Positions 1 to 10,875 of a stretch of 64,000 nucleotides of DNA are shown piece by piece (position 1 is the stretch's first letter; the number at the start of each line of letters is the position of its first letter). This stretch comes from Gnetum montanum (taxonomy: Eukaryota > Streptophyta > Gnetopsida > Gnetales > Gnetaceae), in NCBI GenBank assembly GCA_015680685.1, contig MNCI01014752.1:923132-987131 (forward strand), written 5' to 3'. Under the pieces are notes generated by a model that searched no databases, was not told the DNA's origin, and saw nothing but the letters and a program-made list of their open reading frames with translations. The position numbers and the translations under genes were made by a program.

Positions 1-756
1 ATACGCACTTGGAACTACATTTATGGCATAGTACATTGTAGTTGCAGTGGAGCTCTTACATTTTTTCCATTTTAAAGTTAGAATTTTTTCTCCAAGTGCC
101 TGCAATAGGAGTCATTGAGTGTACAAATCTTTATTGAAGCATTGTTGTACTTGAGCATGACAGTGTGTGTGACAATAAAGATGAGCTTTTTGATAAACCT
201 TACAACACTTTGGATAGATTAGCTATTTTATTTATGAATTTAATGTTTTTAGTTATTTAATAAATGTTTTTAAATAGTTATTGAATATTTCCTAGTTATT
301 ACATTAATGAGACAATGAAGCGAGATCGAGTACACACATAAGTACAATTGCTTAGAGCATAACATGTATTTGCTTGGTAGCGCTTGGTCATCTAGTAGTA
401 GATATATGAGTTTAGGACATGTACAGAAAGTGGGAACAAATACTTACGTTAGGATTAGTTAAATGATTAGTTAATTAGTTAATTTAGATTAGTTAATCAA
501 ATTTCTTTTTATCTATAATTTAAACACCCAACTATAAAACATAAAAATGATAAAAGTCAAATGCCTCAGTTACACTTAACCATACCAATGAATTTCACAA
601 ATGTAATTGGAAAGAAAATGATTGACCTTAAGGCTAGGTTCACTTCCTAAAGGGCTAGTGCACTGGAAACAATAAAGTTCATGGAATTTAATCAGATCGT
701 GCATGAATGCTTTATGATTTGTATGGTTGGGCATAGGGGTACCTCGTTGTTCATCA
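1..756 (+). repeat. 3' portion of an LTR of the P/C (Athila-like) family, cut by the window start
   Basis: The block aligns by eye with the LTR at 51,962-52,810. Shared landmarks in the same order are the polyadenylation-type motif AATAAAGATGAGC near 174, a stretch around 540-600 with AAAACATAAAAATGATAAAA, and the ending GTTCATCA at 749-756 (CACTCATCA in the other copy). No primer site follows 756, so this is the 3' LTR of an element lying to the left, or a solo LTR. The left end lies outside the window, so its target duplication cannot be tested. Confidence 0.8.
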
Positions 757-1230
757 AATTATAAATTCCTGAAAGATCATAACTAATGGTCAGTTTATAA
801 TTAGTAGCCATGAATTTTGGTACACTTGTTGTTGAAGTGCATAAATACCATAACACATGGTCAAATTATGGTTCATTTAATTCAATAAACCATAACTCAT
901 GGTTGAATCATGGTGGCATCATTTATAACCATGATCTCATCTCCAACTGTAGTAATATTTTTTATTTTAGCCATAGCTTTTGGTTGACTCTAGTCTTTGA
1001 TCATGACTCATAGTATTTTCAAATTTTAAATTCCTTACTATTTTAACCTCATCATGACTCATGGTTAAATATAATGACTTATGCTATAATACCATGAGCT
1101 CTCCTAGACTCATTCTCTAGCCCATGGTGATCTTTACAGTAAATTTTGGAACTAAAACTTTTGCCATTGATGCATATTAGGGATCTTATTTCATTATACA
1201 AATCTTTAATAGTAGCATAGAGTAAAGATG
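757..1230. other. Spacer between the partial LTR and element P
   Basis: No gene is recognisable. The stretch is enriched in short copies of CCATGACTCATGGTT-like words, for example near 853, 892, 930, 1,003 and 1,054, which give many small inverted repeats around CATGG/CCATG. A 67-codon open frame here is a by-product of these words and has no family features. Confidence 0.5.
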
Positions 1231-1235
1231 CAAGT
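1231..1235. repeat. Left target-site duplication of element P (CAAGT)
   Basis: CAAGT directly precedes the LTR start TGATGAG at 1,236 and recurs directly after the right LTR end CTCATCA at 11,940-11,944. The exact 5-bp match fixes both borders of element P. Confidence 0.9.
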
Positions 1236-2216
1236 TGATGAGCGGTGAGGTACCCCTATGCTCAACCATATGAATACAAGCATTTCATGCATGATCTGGT
1301 TGAATTCCAAGGACTAAGTGCCTATGCGCCTTTGTGGAACAAGGATAGGTTGGTTGATCATTGTCTTCCCAAACTTACTTGTATGTCATGATTGTATGGT
1401 TAAGTAAGCTTGAGGCATATGATTTTTATAGCTTTTATGCTTTTATGTCTTATTGCTAATAAGGGAGGAGAGAGAGATATAACTAAGTGACTAATTTAAC
1501 TTAACTACTGATTAACTAGGCTTTAAACTAATCCTAACACCAGTATCCATTCTCACTTGCTGTACACATCTTGAACCAGTGCAATACTACTGGGATTACC
1601 AAATGAAATCGTTACTGGGTTACCAAGTGTTACACACATTCTCGAAGTGATCGTACTATGTGTGCTAATAATAGAAATGTAAAGTGCATAAAATAAAATA
1701 AAATAAATGTAGAAGAAAATAAAATAAAGAAAATGAGTAAGAAAAAAAATCTCAAGTGTTGCAAGGATGAATCCAAGAGCTCATCTTTATTGCTGTATGC
1801 AAGGTGTGCTTAGGTACACAATGCTTGAATAAAGATCCGTCCACACTTAGACCTCCTGCTATGGCCACTTGACTAGAGTTTTTCTACTTGACTCCTAAAG
1901 GACTTCCTCTTCTGAATTCTTCTTCTTGACTACACTTCTTGACTACCCCTTATTGTGCTCCTACACACTATATTTATAGGCTTGGAAGCAACTACTCTAA
2001 TAATTACAAAAAATGCCACTCTAATTTTAGAGAGAAACTGCCCCTCTAATTTTAGAGAAATTTCCCCTCTAATTTTAGAGAGAAACTACCACTCTAATTT
2101 TAGAGAAACTGCCACTCTAATAATTAGAGTAACTGCTCTAATAATAACCACTCTAATAATTAGAGTAACCACCCTAATAATAACCACACTAATTATTAGA
2201 GTAACCACTCTCATCA
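1236..2216 (-). repeat. 3' LTR of element P
   Basis: Aligns along its length with 10,876-11,939. On the minus strand it carries a TATAAATA box (1,971-1,978) and an AATAAAGATGAGC polyadenylation-type motif (about 1,780-1,791), matching the transcription direction of P. Its U3 holds a tandem array of about 17-bp palindromic units (ACTCTAATAATTAGAGT-like) at roughly 2,020-2,210. Copy-number change in this array accounts for part of the length difference from the other LTR. Confidence 0.9.
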
Positions 2217-4250
2217 TACCTTCACAACTGAATGAAAAATTGTCCTCGAGTTCCTTACAAAATATTGGGAAGGTATGGGATTATTGACTAATTGACAACT
2301 GATGGATGATAGACTCAACATGCCCAGTGAATAGATCAATAAGCATATTACAATATTGCGGTGAACACTTGTACATAAATGACATCCAAGTCTTTATTTG
2401 GTAGCTTGTAGAGAAAGAGAGAGAAAGAAAATGAAGCGTGTTGCCGCCAATGCTAAGATTGCACCTTCCATTGTTTATTCATAGCCATGCCACCAGACTT
2501 GCTCCTTTTGTAAATGCTCCAGTTTCGGTCCATCCTGAGTGCTTCCTTCAAGCCTAGTCCATTGTTTGTATGATTGTCATCTGCACACATAACATAATCA
2601 CAAATGAGTAAGGATAGATAAACCATAATGCAGTTGATACCTTGCCTTGATATGAAGCGCATTGGTTGAGTTGTGGGTATGGGAGAATCTGGTTCGGAGA
2701 ATTATCACAAGTGACTACCCAAGGTGTAGGGGTTAGGCGAATAGTAAAATGGAGAAAATTAAAAAATTTGTGCTAGGGCATCCATGACTAAGAGCGAACC
2801 TCTGGTAACTATAAGATGGAACAAGAAATATGGGAAAAATAACAATGAAAATGCCAATAAAATGGATGTCATGGATGGGGATGAAACAAGAAATGATTGA
2901 TTGCAGAAAATGTTTAAGGAAAAGAAGTTAATAATTGCACAAAAAAGGAATGCCAGTGGATCCTCCCCAAAGCAAGCTCATGCCTTTTATGCCCTAACAA
3001 ATCCACAAACCAAGGAGTCCATAGGCTCTAGGAATGTGATTTGGAAGGAAGAGTTAAAAACTTACCCACAAGAATTCACCAAAGAAAAATAATGCATGAA
3101 CCCAGAAATAGACTAATGATAAAACTAGCAATGATGTGGAAAAATGGGGAGAATGATAAAGAGAAGAGAATGGAATGGAATCCCAAGAACAAGGTTGTGT
3201 AAAGTCCCTTGTGTATTTCATGGTTAATGTGACTGAGTAGAGCTCATCCCAAATCTAAACTCAAACAAACCACATCCAGTGACCTTGCATCAACACACTT
3301 GACCAATCCATCCACTTGAAGCAACAAGAATGCTTCCACAAAGAGTCACCACCATTCTAAGGAGAGTGAGATGGAGAAGCAAGAAGTGAGAAAGGGCCTT
3401 AGTTAGAGGGAACCTTTAGGCATGGATAACATGTCTTTCCAATTTCATAAGTAGTGCTTGTAGCCCTTTTATTTGGTCTAAGGGATGTGCTTTGAATTCC
3501 CATGTTTGTTTTGAATGGAAACCACACCATGCAAAGAACCATGCATTTTTTTTTGCATTTATTTTGTCTAAGGGTTGTGCTTTGAATTCTCACTTTTTTC
3601 CTTTTTTTCTTTTTTTCCTTCTTTTTGCATGAGAACCACACCATGCAAAGACTCATTTTTATTCACTCGGCTTCCTGATTTTTGAACAATGTCAGAATGG
3701 TGAAAAACCCAAGAAAAAGCATCCAAGCATCCAAAAGAATGACCAACACAAATGCATCAAATCCCCTTGAAGTCACATCCTTTTCATCCTTTGAGTCTTT
3801 CCTTGGTTTGAAAAATACCCAACCACCAATTCATTAAAATTTTACTTAGAAAAAGGGGACTGTACAATTCCAAGCCAAAGGAGACCATAGAGTTGTATGG
3901 ATGAGTGGATGGCATGGAATCATTACCTGTTTTATCAAAAGAACCACCTTAATATCAACATCATAATTCAAAGGTAAAAACCAAACATTGCAATCAATAT
4001 GATATAATTCAATCCACCATCATGAGCACTTATTAGATGATGAACAAAAGCAAATCATGTAAACAAAGAAATAGTAAAATTAATAATGATGGTGTAAAAC
4101 AAAAATAAGAAAAGTTGGAAAAATGTGTAAAAAAAAAAAACATGTAAAAACAAAAATTCAACAAGAACTGAGGGCCTAGAATAGTTAGCATAGGTGGCCA
4201 TCTCCCCCATGACTAAGTTGGAAGGAGGAGATCCAAAATAGTGAGCAAGG
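2217..4250 (-). other. 3' untranslated region of element P
   Basis: No coding region is recognised. Segments match the region after integrase in element C (29.6-30.7 kb), and the last ~180 bp next to the LTR match 51.8-51.96 kb in C. A block containing CCACACCATGCAAAG plus a GTGCTTTGAATTC word occurs twice (about 3,461-3,540 and 3,547-3,655), whereas C has it once (about 30,260-30,345). This is a local tandem duplication. The stretch next to the LTR on the minus strand ends in TGTGAAGGTA, a weak polypurine tract. The extra reading frame found in C is absent here. Confidence 0.7.
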
Positions 4251-5015
4251 TTATCCATCAATAGAGGTAGCATGTGTATTGGCTATCCTAAGCTCATGAA
4301 AAGGTTTGGTTTGTTGTACATTGACTAACAGTTTCTTATCTGGACTCTCAAGTTTGTATATTATCATGGCCCCTAAAGGAAAGGTTGCATAAATAATATA
4401 AGGTCCTTCCCACAGTGTTTGAAATTTAGTATGTTGTGGCACATGTGTGGGATTCCAATAGAGAACCTTATCTCCTGGTTTGAAAGGTACGTCCTTTTTC
4501 GTTAATTTCACCAATGGTTTTGCAACCTTTGAAAAATTGTTAATAAATCTTCTATAGTAGCCAGTATGTCTAAGGAATGATCAAATATTTTTGATAATTT
4601 TTGGTTGATGGGTAATTTCTTGGATAACTTTGATTTTCTTGAGGTCTACCTCTATCCCTGTGTGTGCGATTTTGTGCCCCATCTATTGAGGAGAAAGCTT
4701 AGCATTGATAATTACCGATTTTTCATTTTTAAGGAATGTGTATTCCATACTGGTGGGCAATGGTTTTAGCTTGAGAGGCTCCTACTTAAATTTCTTATGG
4801 ATTTCCAACTTCCCCTAGTTGACATTTTCAAGGTTAAGAATTGGAAGTTGGCGGTGGACTTGCTCTAATGCGTCTATGCTATCGATGTAAGCACAAGTCA
4901 AACCCTCAGTTGGTTCCATGCATATGAGTGAATTGCTTTCTTGATCAGGTGGTGGCCACTGGGTGCCTTCTTGTTGTGTGGCTGCTGCATACAGACATAT
5001 TTGTATGTTGATCAC
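4251..5015 (-). pseudogene. pol: Element P pol remnant: pre-RT linker, RT C-terminus and integrase C-terminus fused by deletions
   Basis: Reading from 5,015 to 4,251 on the minus strand, the frame passes through a linker containing LKPLPTSMEYTFL, which has a close counterpart in C at 26.7 kb. It jumps near 4,690 to GHKIAHTGIEVD and SFLRHTGYYRRFI, which belong to the RT C-terminal end. It jumps again near 4,485 from LTKKDVPF to KPGDKVLYWNP, the C-terminal domain of integrase, and ends in FHELRIANTH. The RT catalytic core, RNase H, the integrase zinc finger and the integrase core are all missing, yet the frame is kept. Element C retains the missing parts, which shows these are deletions in P. 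Confidence 0.85.
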
Positions 5016-5650
5016 TTGTGCACACTAATTGCATGCAGGCAATGTTAAACTTTGCACAAACCATGACCTCTGCACGCAATTACACTTTGTATCACTATAT
5101 GAAATGCATAGAAATTTCTTGTTCTCAATCTTTCTGAAGGTATTTTCCTTTGATATTTCTATGGAAAGATCACAGATTCCTAGGCATGCGTCAATGGTGC
5201 TTAGCCATGCTCTTCCCATTATGATTGTGAAGTCCCCCTTACTATTGTTCACCTGAATCACTAGGAAGTTAGATGGGTATGACCATCCACAAATAGTGGT
5301 AATAATGTCTTTCACTAGTCCCAATGGAACAGTGATGGAATGGTTGGCCAACTCTAGATGGATGTTGCTCTTTTTCAATGAAGGTAGGTTTCAGGTCTTG
5401 TACATTTTTTGAGAAATCAAGTTGACACCGGAACCTGAATCCAAAATAGCCTTGCACGGCACATTTCCAATGATTTGTAAGTATATCAGAGGACTTCCAA
5501 GATTAAAGAATTTCCTAGGAAGGTGGCCAGCTTTGATCCAATCAGTGATGACATGTGTTAGCATTTCTGTATGCATTGAGTATGGTGGTTGAGTTGAAGG
5601 AGGCTCCGAAGTTTTGATTGATACTGAGGCATCTAGGAAATCAGCCACTT
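5016..5650 (-). pseudogene. Element P aspartic protease
   Basis: The same frame as gag contains the retroviral-type active site AILDSGSGVNLIS (DSG triad intact, about 5,420-5,455). Then come ICGWSYPSNFLVIQV and the GRAWLST block near 5,210, the equivalents of the flap region and the C-terminal GRP-L motif of Athila proteases. The homologue in C (25.9-26.5 kb) aligns throughout. A retrotransposon protease cleaves the gag-pol polyprotein in the particle. In-frame stops occur around it, so it is relic sequence although the catalytic triplet survives. Confidence 0.85.
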
Positions 5651-7252
5651 ATGATTACAAGGGCTTGGTTGGAATGTTGGTTCTAAAGAAAGATCTTTTC
5701 TTCATGTGGTTGTTGGAACCAATAGTAGGTTGAGAGTTAATAGCCCTTGTGGCATTACATTGCTGTAGTTGGGTAGGGATTTCACCTTGCATCACAGGAG
5801 TAGGTGGTAGTGGAGCTATTAGTGGAAGAGATGTGGTCAAATGAGAAGGATGATATGCTTGTAGAATATCACCTCTAGAAGAGAGAGTCCCATAATACTC
5901 GTGGGCTTGGTAGTGAGGTTGAGGAGTGACGTGACCAGTAGAGTCATGTGGGGATATTTGTTGCTATGCATAATATCCATACAAGTCAGGTTGCTGGTAA
6001 GGATACTGTTGCCTTGATGGTGGCATTCTCCATGATTGTGGGCATTTTCACTATTGATATTGCTCAATCAGTTGTGGTGGAGTTCCACTTGGATAATACA
6101 TTAAGGGTTGGTAGAACTGTCTTGGATTACCTTGAGGATAAGATAACCTTCAAGGTGCTTGCTGTTTGTTCAATCGTGGCTTGAGTGCATACACCCCACA
6201 CTCTTGCAGATGTGAGATTATAGGGCAACATCCCTTAGGATGGTCATATTGACATATTTCACATCCACTATCATTGTTTGTTTCCAACTCCACAACTTCT
6301 TCAATGATGGCAACTTTCTCCTTACCCTCGCTACGTGCATGTTCAGCTTCTCTCTTCTTTCTTTTTTCACGATCACTACCTTACTCTCTAAACTCCTCTA
6401 CTATTTGAAGAACAGATTGAAATCTATTATCTAGGGAATCCAACATTTGGTCTACCTTTGTCAATACTTCTGATGTCAACTTTTGGATAGGCAAAATTTT
6501 CCTATCCACCATCTCTTCGAGTGGTGATTCTTCTTCATCCTCACAAAATCTTACTTCCCTCTTCCGAAGGGAAGGATCTTGGTTATACTCTTCTGCACTT
6601 TCTCTCTTCTGTAGCTCACCTTCTTCCTTAGCAACTTACTCCAATAATCTTTGAATTTGATGGGACCTAAGCTCAGATAGTCTCCCTTGGGCATAAGTCT
6701 CAAGGGTTCTTCTCATTTCATGCTTATGTCCATCCACGAGATGGCGCAGTTGATCCCTTTGAAAATAACCATGGCTAGGAAAATAGTGCAATAGTGCATA
6801 GTATTGGCCCATGGCAGCATCCAAGGGTTCATGTCCTCCTTGTTTCCAGCCTTGAATTTCCTTTCGCAGGTTGGACACTTGGGAGTATGTTCGGTACTTA
6901 TCGTTGAATAATTCTAACATAGTACTCCATCTACGAATAGATTTTAGTTCTAAGGACTGATACCAGCTTTCTGCTTCTTTAACTCATGTTCATAGGAAGA
7001 ACTTAAGTTTTTTCCATTCATTCTCTATGTTTTGTAAGGCACACGTGTCATGGAATTCTTGTAAATGATTTTGAGGATTAGTGTTGTATCCCCCTTCAAA
7101 TTGTGGGATATGTTTCATATCTAATCTCTTGATCCTACTATCTTTCTGCTGCCTTGTTGAAATTCTAACAGCCTTAGTTATATCTAAGATACTTTGAGTA
7201 GCAAGTAGGGGTTCATCATGATCATCTCGTCCATGGTGTCTATGATGCCTAT
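5651..7252 (-). pseudogene. gag: Element P gag, central and C-terminal part with CCHC zinc knuckle
   Basis: On the minus strand the frame continues from insertion Q at 7,252. The capsid-like retrotransposon gag block lies at 6,636-6,920 (NLRKEIQGWKQGG, then a Tyr/Leu-rich helix segment ending in TYAQGRLSELR). A zinc knuckle CEICQYDHPKGCC follows at about 6,223-6,270, then a long Pro/Gln/Tyr-rich tail leading into protease. Element C has a collinear homologue at 24.3-25.7 kb. Gag forms the intracellular particle and binds the element RNA. A few in-frame TAG stops break it, but I see no frameshift. Confidence 0.85.
7248..7252. repeat. Target-site duplication of insertion Q (CCTAT), left copy
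   Basis: CCTAT at 7,248-7,252 is repeated at 9,885-9,889. Removing Q plus one copy restores the gag frame of P across the site, giving RESREQHRHHRHHGRDD. The same stretch in element C reads RDSRGHHRNHQNHDD, which confirms the junction. Confidence 0.88.
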
Positions 7253-7621
7253 TGTTGGCGACCGTTTGGGACGCGACTGCCAACGAGTGTCCTCGAACAG
7301 GATTTAGGTGCCTGCTGGTCTCTGGCTACACCAAGGCCCAGATACCTCCAAATAACTCAGTAGTTAATGTGAGTATGTGTGTGTGCTGTTGCGGCGTGCA
7401 GTTGTATGAAATGTGACAATTTCGTTGTGTGTGATCTACAAATGACTTTACTTTAAAGAGATTCAGCCAACTTTGTCCAGTACTGTGAGTTATTGAAAGT
7501 TTCCTATTTTGTTCAACTACCTAGTCTATGCAGTCCTTATAATACCTGCTTGTAACAAGTAAAATTTTAAAAAAACATTTGAGCACAAATCCGCAAATCT
7601 ACTCCTAATTTTCCCCAGAGA

Positions 7622-8106
7622 NNNNNNNNNNNNNNNNNNNNNNNNNNNNNNNNNNNNNNNNNNNNNNNNNNNNNNNNNNNNNNNNNNNNNNNNNNNNNNN
7701 NNNNNNNNNNNNNNNNNNNNNNNNNNNNNNNNNNNNNNNNNNNNNNNNNNNNNNNNNNNNNNNNNNNNNNNNNNNNNNNNNNNNNNNNNNNNNNNNNNNN
7801 NNNNNNNNNNNNNNNNNNNNNNNNNNNNNNNNNNNNNNNNNNNNNNNNNNNNNNNNNNNNNNNNNNNNNNNNNNNNNNNNNNNNNNNNNNNNNNNNNNNN
7901 NNNNNNNNNNNNNNNNNNNNNNNNNNNNNNNNNNNNNNNNNNNNNNNNNNNNNNNNNNNNNNNNNNNNNNNNNNNNNNNNNNNNNNNNNNNNNNNNNNNN
8001 NNNNNNNNNNNNNNNNNNNNNNNNNNNNNNNNNNNNNNNNNNNNNNNNNNNNNNNNNNNNNNNNNNNNNNNNNNNNNNNNNNNNNNNNNNNNNNNNNNNN
8101 NNNNNN
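7622..8106. other. Assembly gap, 485 N
   Basis: A run of N inside insertion Q. Open frames running through it are artefacts. Confidence 0.99.
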
Positions 8107-8859
8107 CAATCTTCTTTACAAATCTTCCAAGTGTGATGATGATGCTCCTTCTTGATGTGTTCCAATGTGTCCTCCTCCCCCCCTTTCCATCCCCCCATTG
8201 AAGCCTATTTATAGGATTCCAAGGTAGGTAGGGAAGTTACAATTTCAAAAATATCTCTCCTAACTTTTCTCTCAAGTAACTTGACTAACCAATTAGAGAA
8301 TTCCTTGCCCAACAAGTTAGGTAAGTTACAACAATTTTAGGTGGTTTCAACCACAAAAGAGATAAAAAAGGTTGCAATTGACAAGTGGCCTTGGTATAAT
8401 ATAAAATTAAAATACAATATATGTCCCTTTATTTTGCTTATTCAAATGAAAGGTCAAGTTTAAAATATCAAAAATATCTCAAATATCTTTCCCAACTTCT
8501 TTCTTAAGTAATTAGACTAACCAATTAGAAGATAAGTTAGGAGAAGGTTAAGTAGTTAGGGAGTTAGGAAGTTATGCATAAAATGAGGAGCATTTTATGC
8601 TAATTTTAATATAATGAGGACTTCATAGGATAATTAAAGTTGCAAATCTTCAATATCATTTCATAACTTGGGATAATTGGAAGAAAGTCTCTAAATCAAG
8701 GTGCCACATTATAAGTATTTCAATGGTCATAATATGTGTATATATATGTTTGATTAAACCACCGATACTCCCGTGAAGCTATAGATTAATGTTTATTTTA
8801 TATGTGCTTTGGTGCAAAGTTTGTAGTTAAAACCTTGGTGTTGTATGTAAAAATTGCAC

Positions 8860-9520
8860 GTCACTGTGGAGGTTTTATCACGGTTTCAGGCAACGGTCTT
8901 TCTCCTTCTTTTTTGCCGAGAAACTACACCGATTCAAACTATCCCCGCGCTAGAAGTCCCTGCAAAATCGTAACCGACGATCACCGCGAGAAGGCCCTGC
9001 AACTGTAATCCAACTCCGCCGTGCCCTGCAACTGCCTGCGTTTTTGTTTGAAAATTTTCCGAGACGAAAGGGGTTTTCTTTTGAAAAATAACGCGCCCAA
9101 AATAGAGGGTTTAAATTGCCTGAATTGTTTCTGTTTTGCCCCCAAAATTGATTTAGGGCTTCCTGCGTTTTTGTTTGAAAATTTTCCCTTGAATCTTTAC
9201 CGCCATTGCCACTGTTTGTAGAACCAAGGGCCAACGTTTTATGGGTCTGTATTCTGCTGAAATTACCTGTAAAAACCTTCAGAATTGCCGCAGCCTCACC
9301 ACCAAAATTGCAACAACATATCCTATGTTTTTATTTCATGTGCGGCTGAATGTCACGCGGCAGTTTGCAGGGTTTCTGTGCACAATGAACCAGCAACGTC
9401 AACGGCTGCGACGGCGTGGAGAGATGGATGCAGCGATGTTTGTTGGCCTCGTCGTAGATTTACGGTGGCCATGGATCGTCCTGTAGCACCGTGGTCTTCA
9501 TTTTCCTTTCGTTGATTCTG
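8860..9520. other. CpG-rich core of insertion Q
   Basis: This stretch keeps many CG dinucleotides (CCGCGCTAG, CGACGATCACCGCGAG, GTCACGCGGCAG, GCGACGGCGTGG), in sharp contrast to nearly all the surrounding sequence. A 25-bp word containing CTGCGTTTTTGTTTG followed by AAAATTTTCC occurs twice (about 9,036-9,060 and 9,163-9,187). Open frames exist on both strands (minus 8,950-9,234 and 9,353-9,592; plus 9,241-9,486), but I recognise no protein family. It could be LTR U3 sequence or a captured host promoter or exon fragment. Confidence 0.5.
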
Positions 9521-9884
9521 CATAATTTTTGAACACTTGGGCGTTGCTAATTTTTGATTAATTCCTATTTCTTTTCCAATGTTGTCTTTCAAGGATACAA
9601 CCGAATTTAATCAATCGGCAACTTTGTTCTTTTACATGAATAACGTACTTCCTTCCTTGCCATAGTACTAATTTCTGATTTTATTACCAAGATAATTTGG
9701 CACCTTTATCTTATATTCAGAAGGCTTTAACATCAATTTTTTTTACCAGTGAATCAATCTTCTAAAAAAAAAACACCCATCAACCTTCAACACTAAAGCT
9801 GTAATTTACTCATAACCATAGATTCCTCCAATATTTTGAATAAAATATTTTAACTGCTCCATGGAATGGCCAAATGTGCTAACA

Positions 9885-10739
9885 CCTATGTTGTTCCCTA
9901 CTCTCCCTTCTTCTATGTTGTGATTCTCTAGAGTGCCCTCATCCCCTTTCCTAGCTATTTCATCTATAAATTATAGTTTTCCTACCTTTATCCCCATGGT
10001 CTTTTTCTTTATGACTGCATCTAGATTCTAAAGGAGAGGGTGAAGGAGATGATGAAGGTGAAAAAGAAGGAGAACCGTCACCATGACGGTATCTACTACC
10101 TTCTCTTCTGTGGTCTTGGCCCTGATCATGATTGGGATCAGAATGTCCACCTTTATCATGAGTTTGTGTCCCTTTTTCAGATCCTTTGTTCCCATGGGTA
10201 TTAGAACCTAGGTTATGAATAGTGGAATGAAGGTTTTGATACACAATCCCTTGGCCAAAGTCAAGGGGAGGAACATTGTTGTGTGGGCTATTGCCTAAGG
10301 TAGGTTCACCATCCTCATTTTTGCTTAGGACATGTGGGGCATCCTGTGACCATCTATCCTTCAAAGACTTATGATATCTCTCTTGTTGCAAGTCCCTTTG
10401 ACGTTGTGCCTCTGTGGGATGGTATTCTCTTGAGTCATGGTCTTGCATAATGTATTCTACATATAAGTGTGGCATGCCAATTCATGTGAGAGCATGAAGA
10501 AGAATGCTTGGGACTGAACGATCAGGAGGTAACACTATGTTACCTTCTAGGTCTCGCCAACGCAGTTGTTCATCTTGATGGAGGATAAAGGTGAAGTATG
10601 GTATATACTCATCAGGATGAATATATACAGCTTGAACTTGTTGAGGGACTGGCGGATCAATATCATGTGTATTACGCCGCTGACTATTTCCTAATTCAGA
10701 CCTAGGTAGTGAGGTGCTTTCATACGAAGAAGGAGACAT
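9885..10739 (-). pseudogene. gag: Element P gag, N-terminal part
   Basis: The frame opens with ATG at 10,739 (MSPSSYEST) and reads VYIHPDEYIPYFTFILHQDE, which matches VYTHPDEFVLDFTFILH in C at 23.6 kb. It passes one TGA at 10,482-10,484 and continues in the same frame to about 9,960 with a Ser/Pro-rich, His/Gly/Asp-rich low-complexity segment. Three more in-frame stops occur before insertion Q at 9,884. The ATG lies about 117 bases after the primer site, as expected for a first gag codon. Homology to C begins a few codons downstream, so the exact start is tentative. Confidence 0.8.
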
Positions 10740-10856
10740 ATTTGTCTATTCAGTGTGCAATGTACTCTTGTTTACTATTTCCTCAATCAACCCTAAGGGT
10801 TCATTCCAATGATGTGAATGATTTCCTATGTTCTAGTTAGCGCACAAACAACTAAG

Positions 10857-10874
10857 TCCCTGGGAACGGTGCCA
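10857..10874 (-). promoter_or_regulatory. Primer-binding site of element P, tRNA-Asp type
   Basis: On the minus strand the sequence after the LTR end is TGGCACCGTTCCCAGGGA, one base from the LTR. It matches 15 of 18 positions of the complement of the plant tRNA-Asp 3' end (TGGCGCCGTTGCCGGGGA). This fixes which LTR is 5' and supports the Athila-like assignment. Confidence 0.85.
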
Positions 10875-10875
10875 A

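Larger units (their letters stand above)
7253..9884 (-). mobile_element. Insertion Q: TG...CA-bounded LTR-type insertion in P gag, probably a solo LTR
   Basis: The 2,632-bp insert begins TGTTGGC and ends GCTAACA, imperfect terminal inverted repeats with TG/CA ends, and has a perfect 5-bp duplication. Those are hallmarks of LTR-element integration. I found no second copy of either end inside, no primer site and no gag or pol, so a large solo LTR is the simplest reading. The minus orientation is suggested by TATAAATAGG read on that strand at 8,206-8,213. An assembly gap (7,622-8,106) hides part of it. A short non-autonomous LTR element cannot be excluded. It is clearly younger than P, since it interrupts P and is less CpG-depleted. 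Confidence 0.75.

Noticed and set aside
757-1230. 67-codon frame at 810-1,013 as a small host gene
   Set aside because: It is driven by CCATGACTCATGG-like word repeats, with no signal, motif or homologue in the window.
7567-8198. 180- and 197-codon frames through the N gap
   Set aside because: They consist almost entirely of unknown bases.
7253-9884. DNA transposon interpretation of insertion Q
   Set aside because: The terminal similarity is short, TG/CA ends with a 5-bp duplication fit LTR integration better, and no transposase is visible. Kept as a minor alternative.
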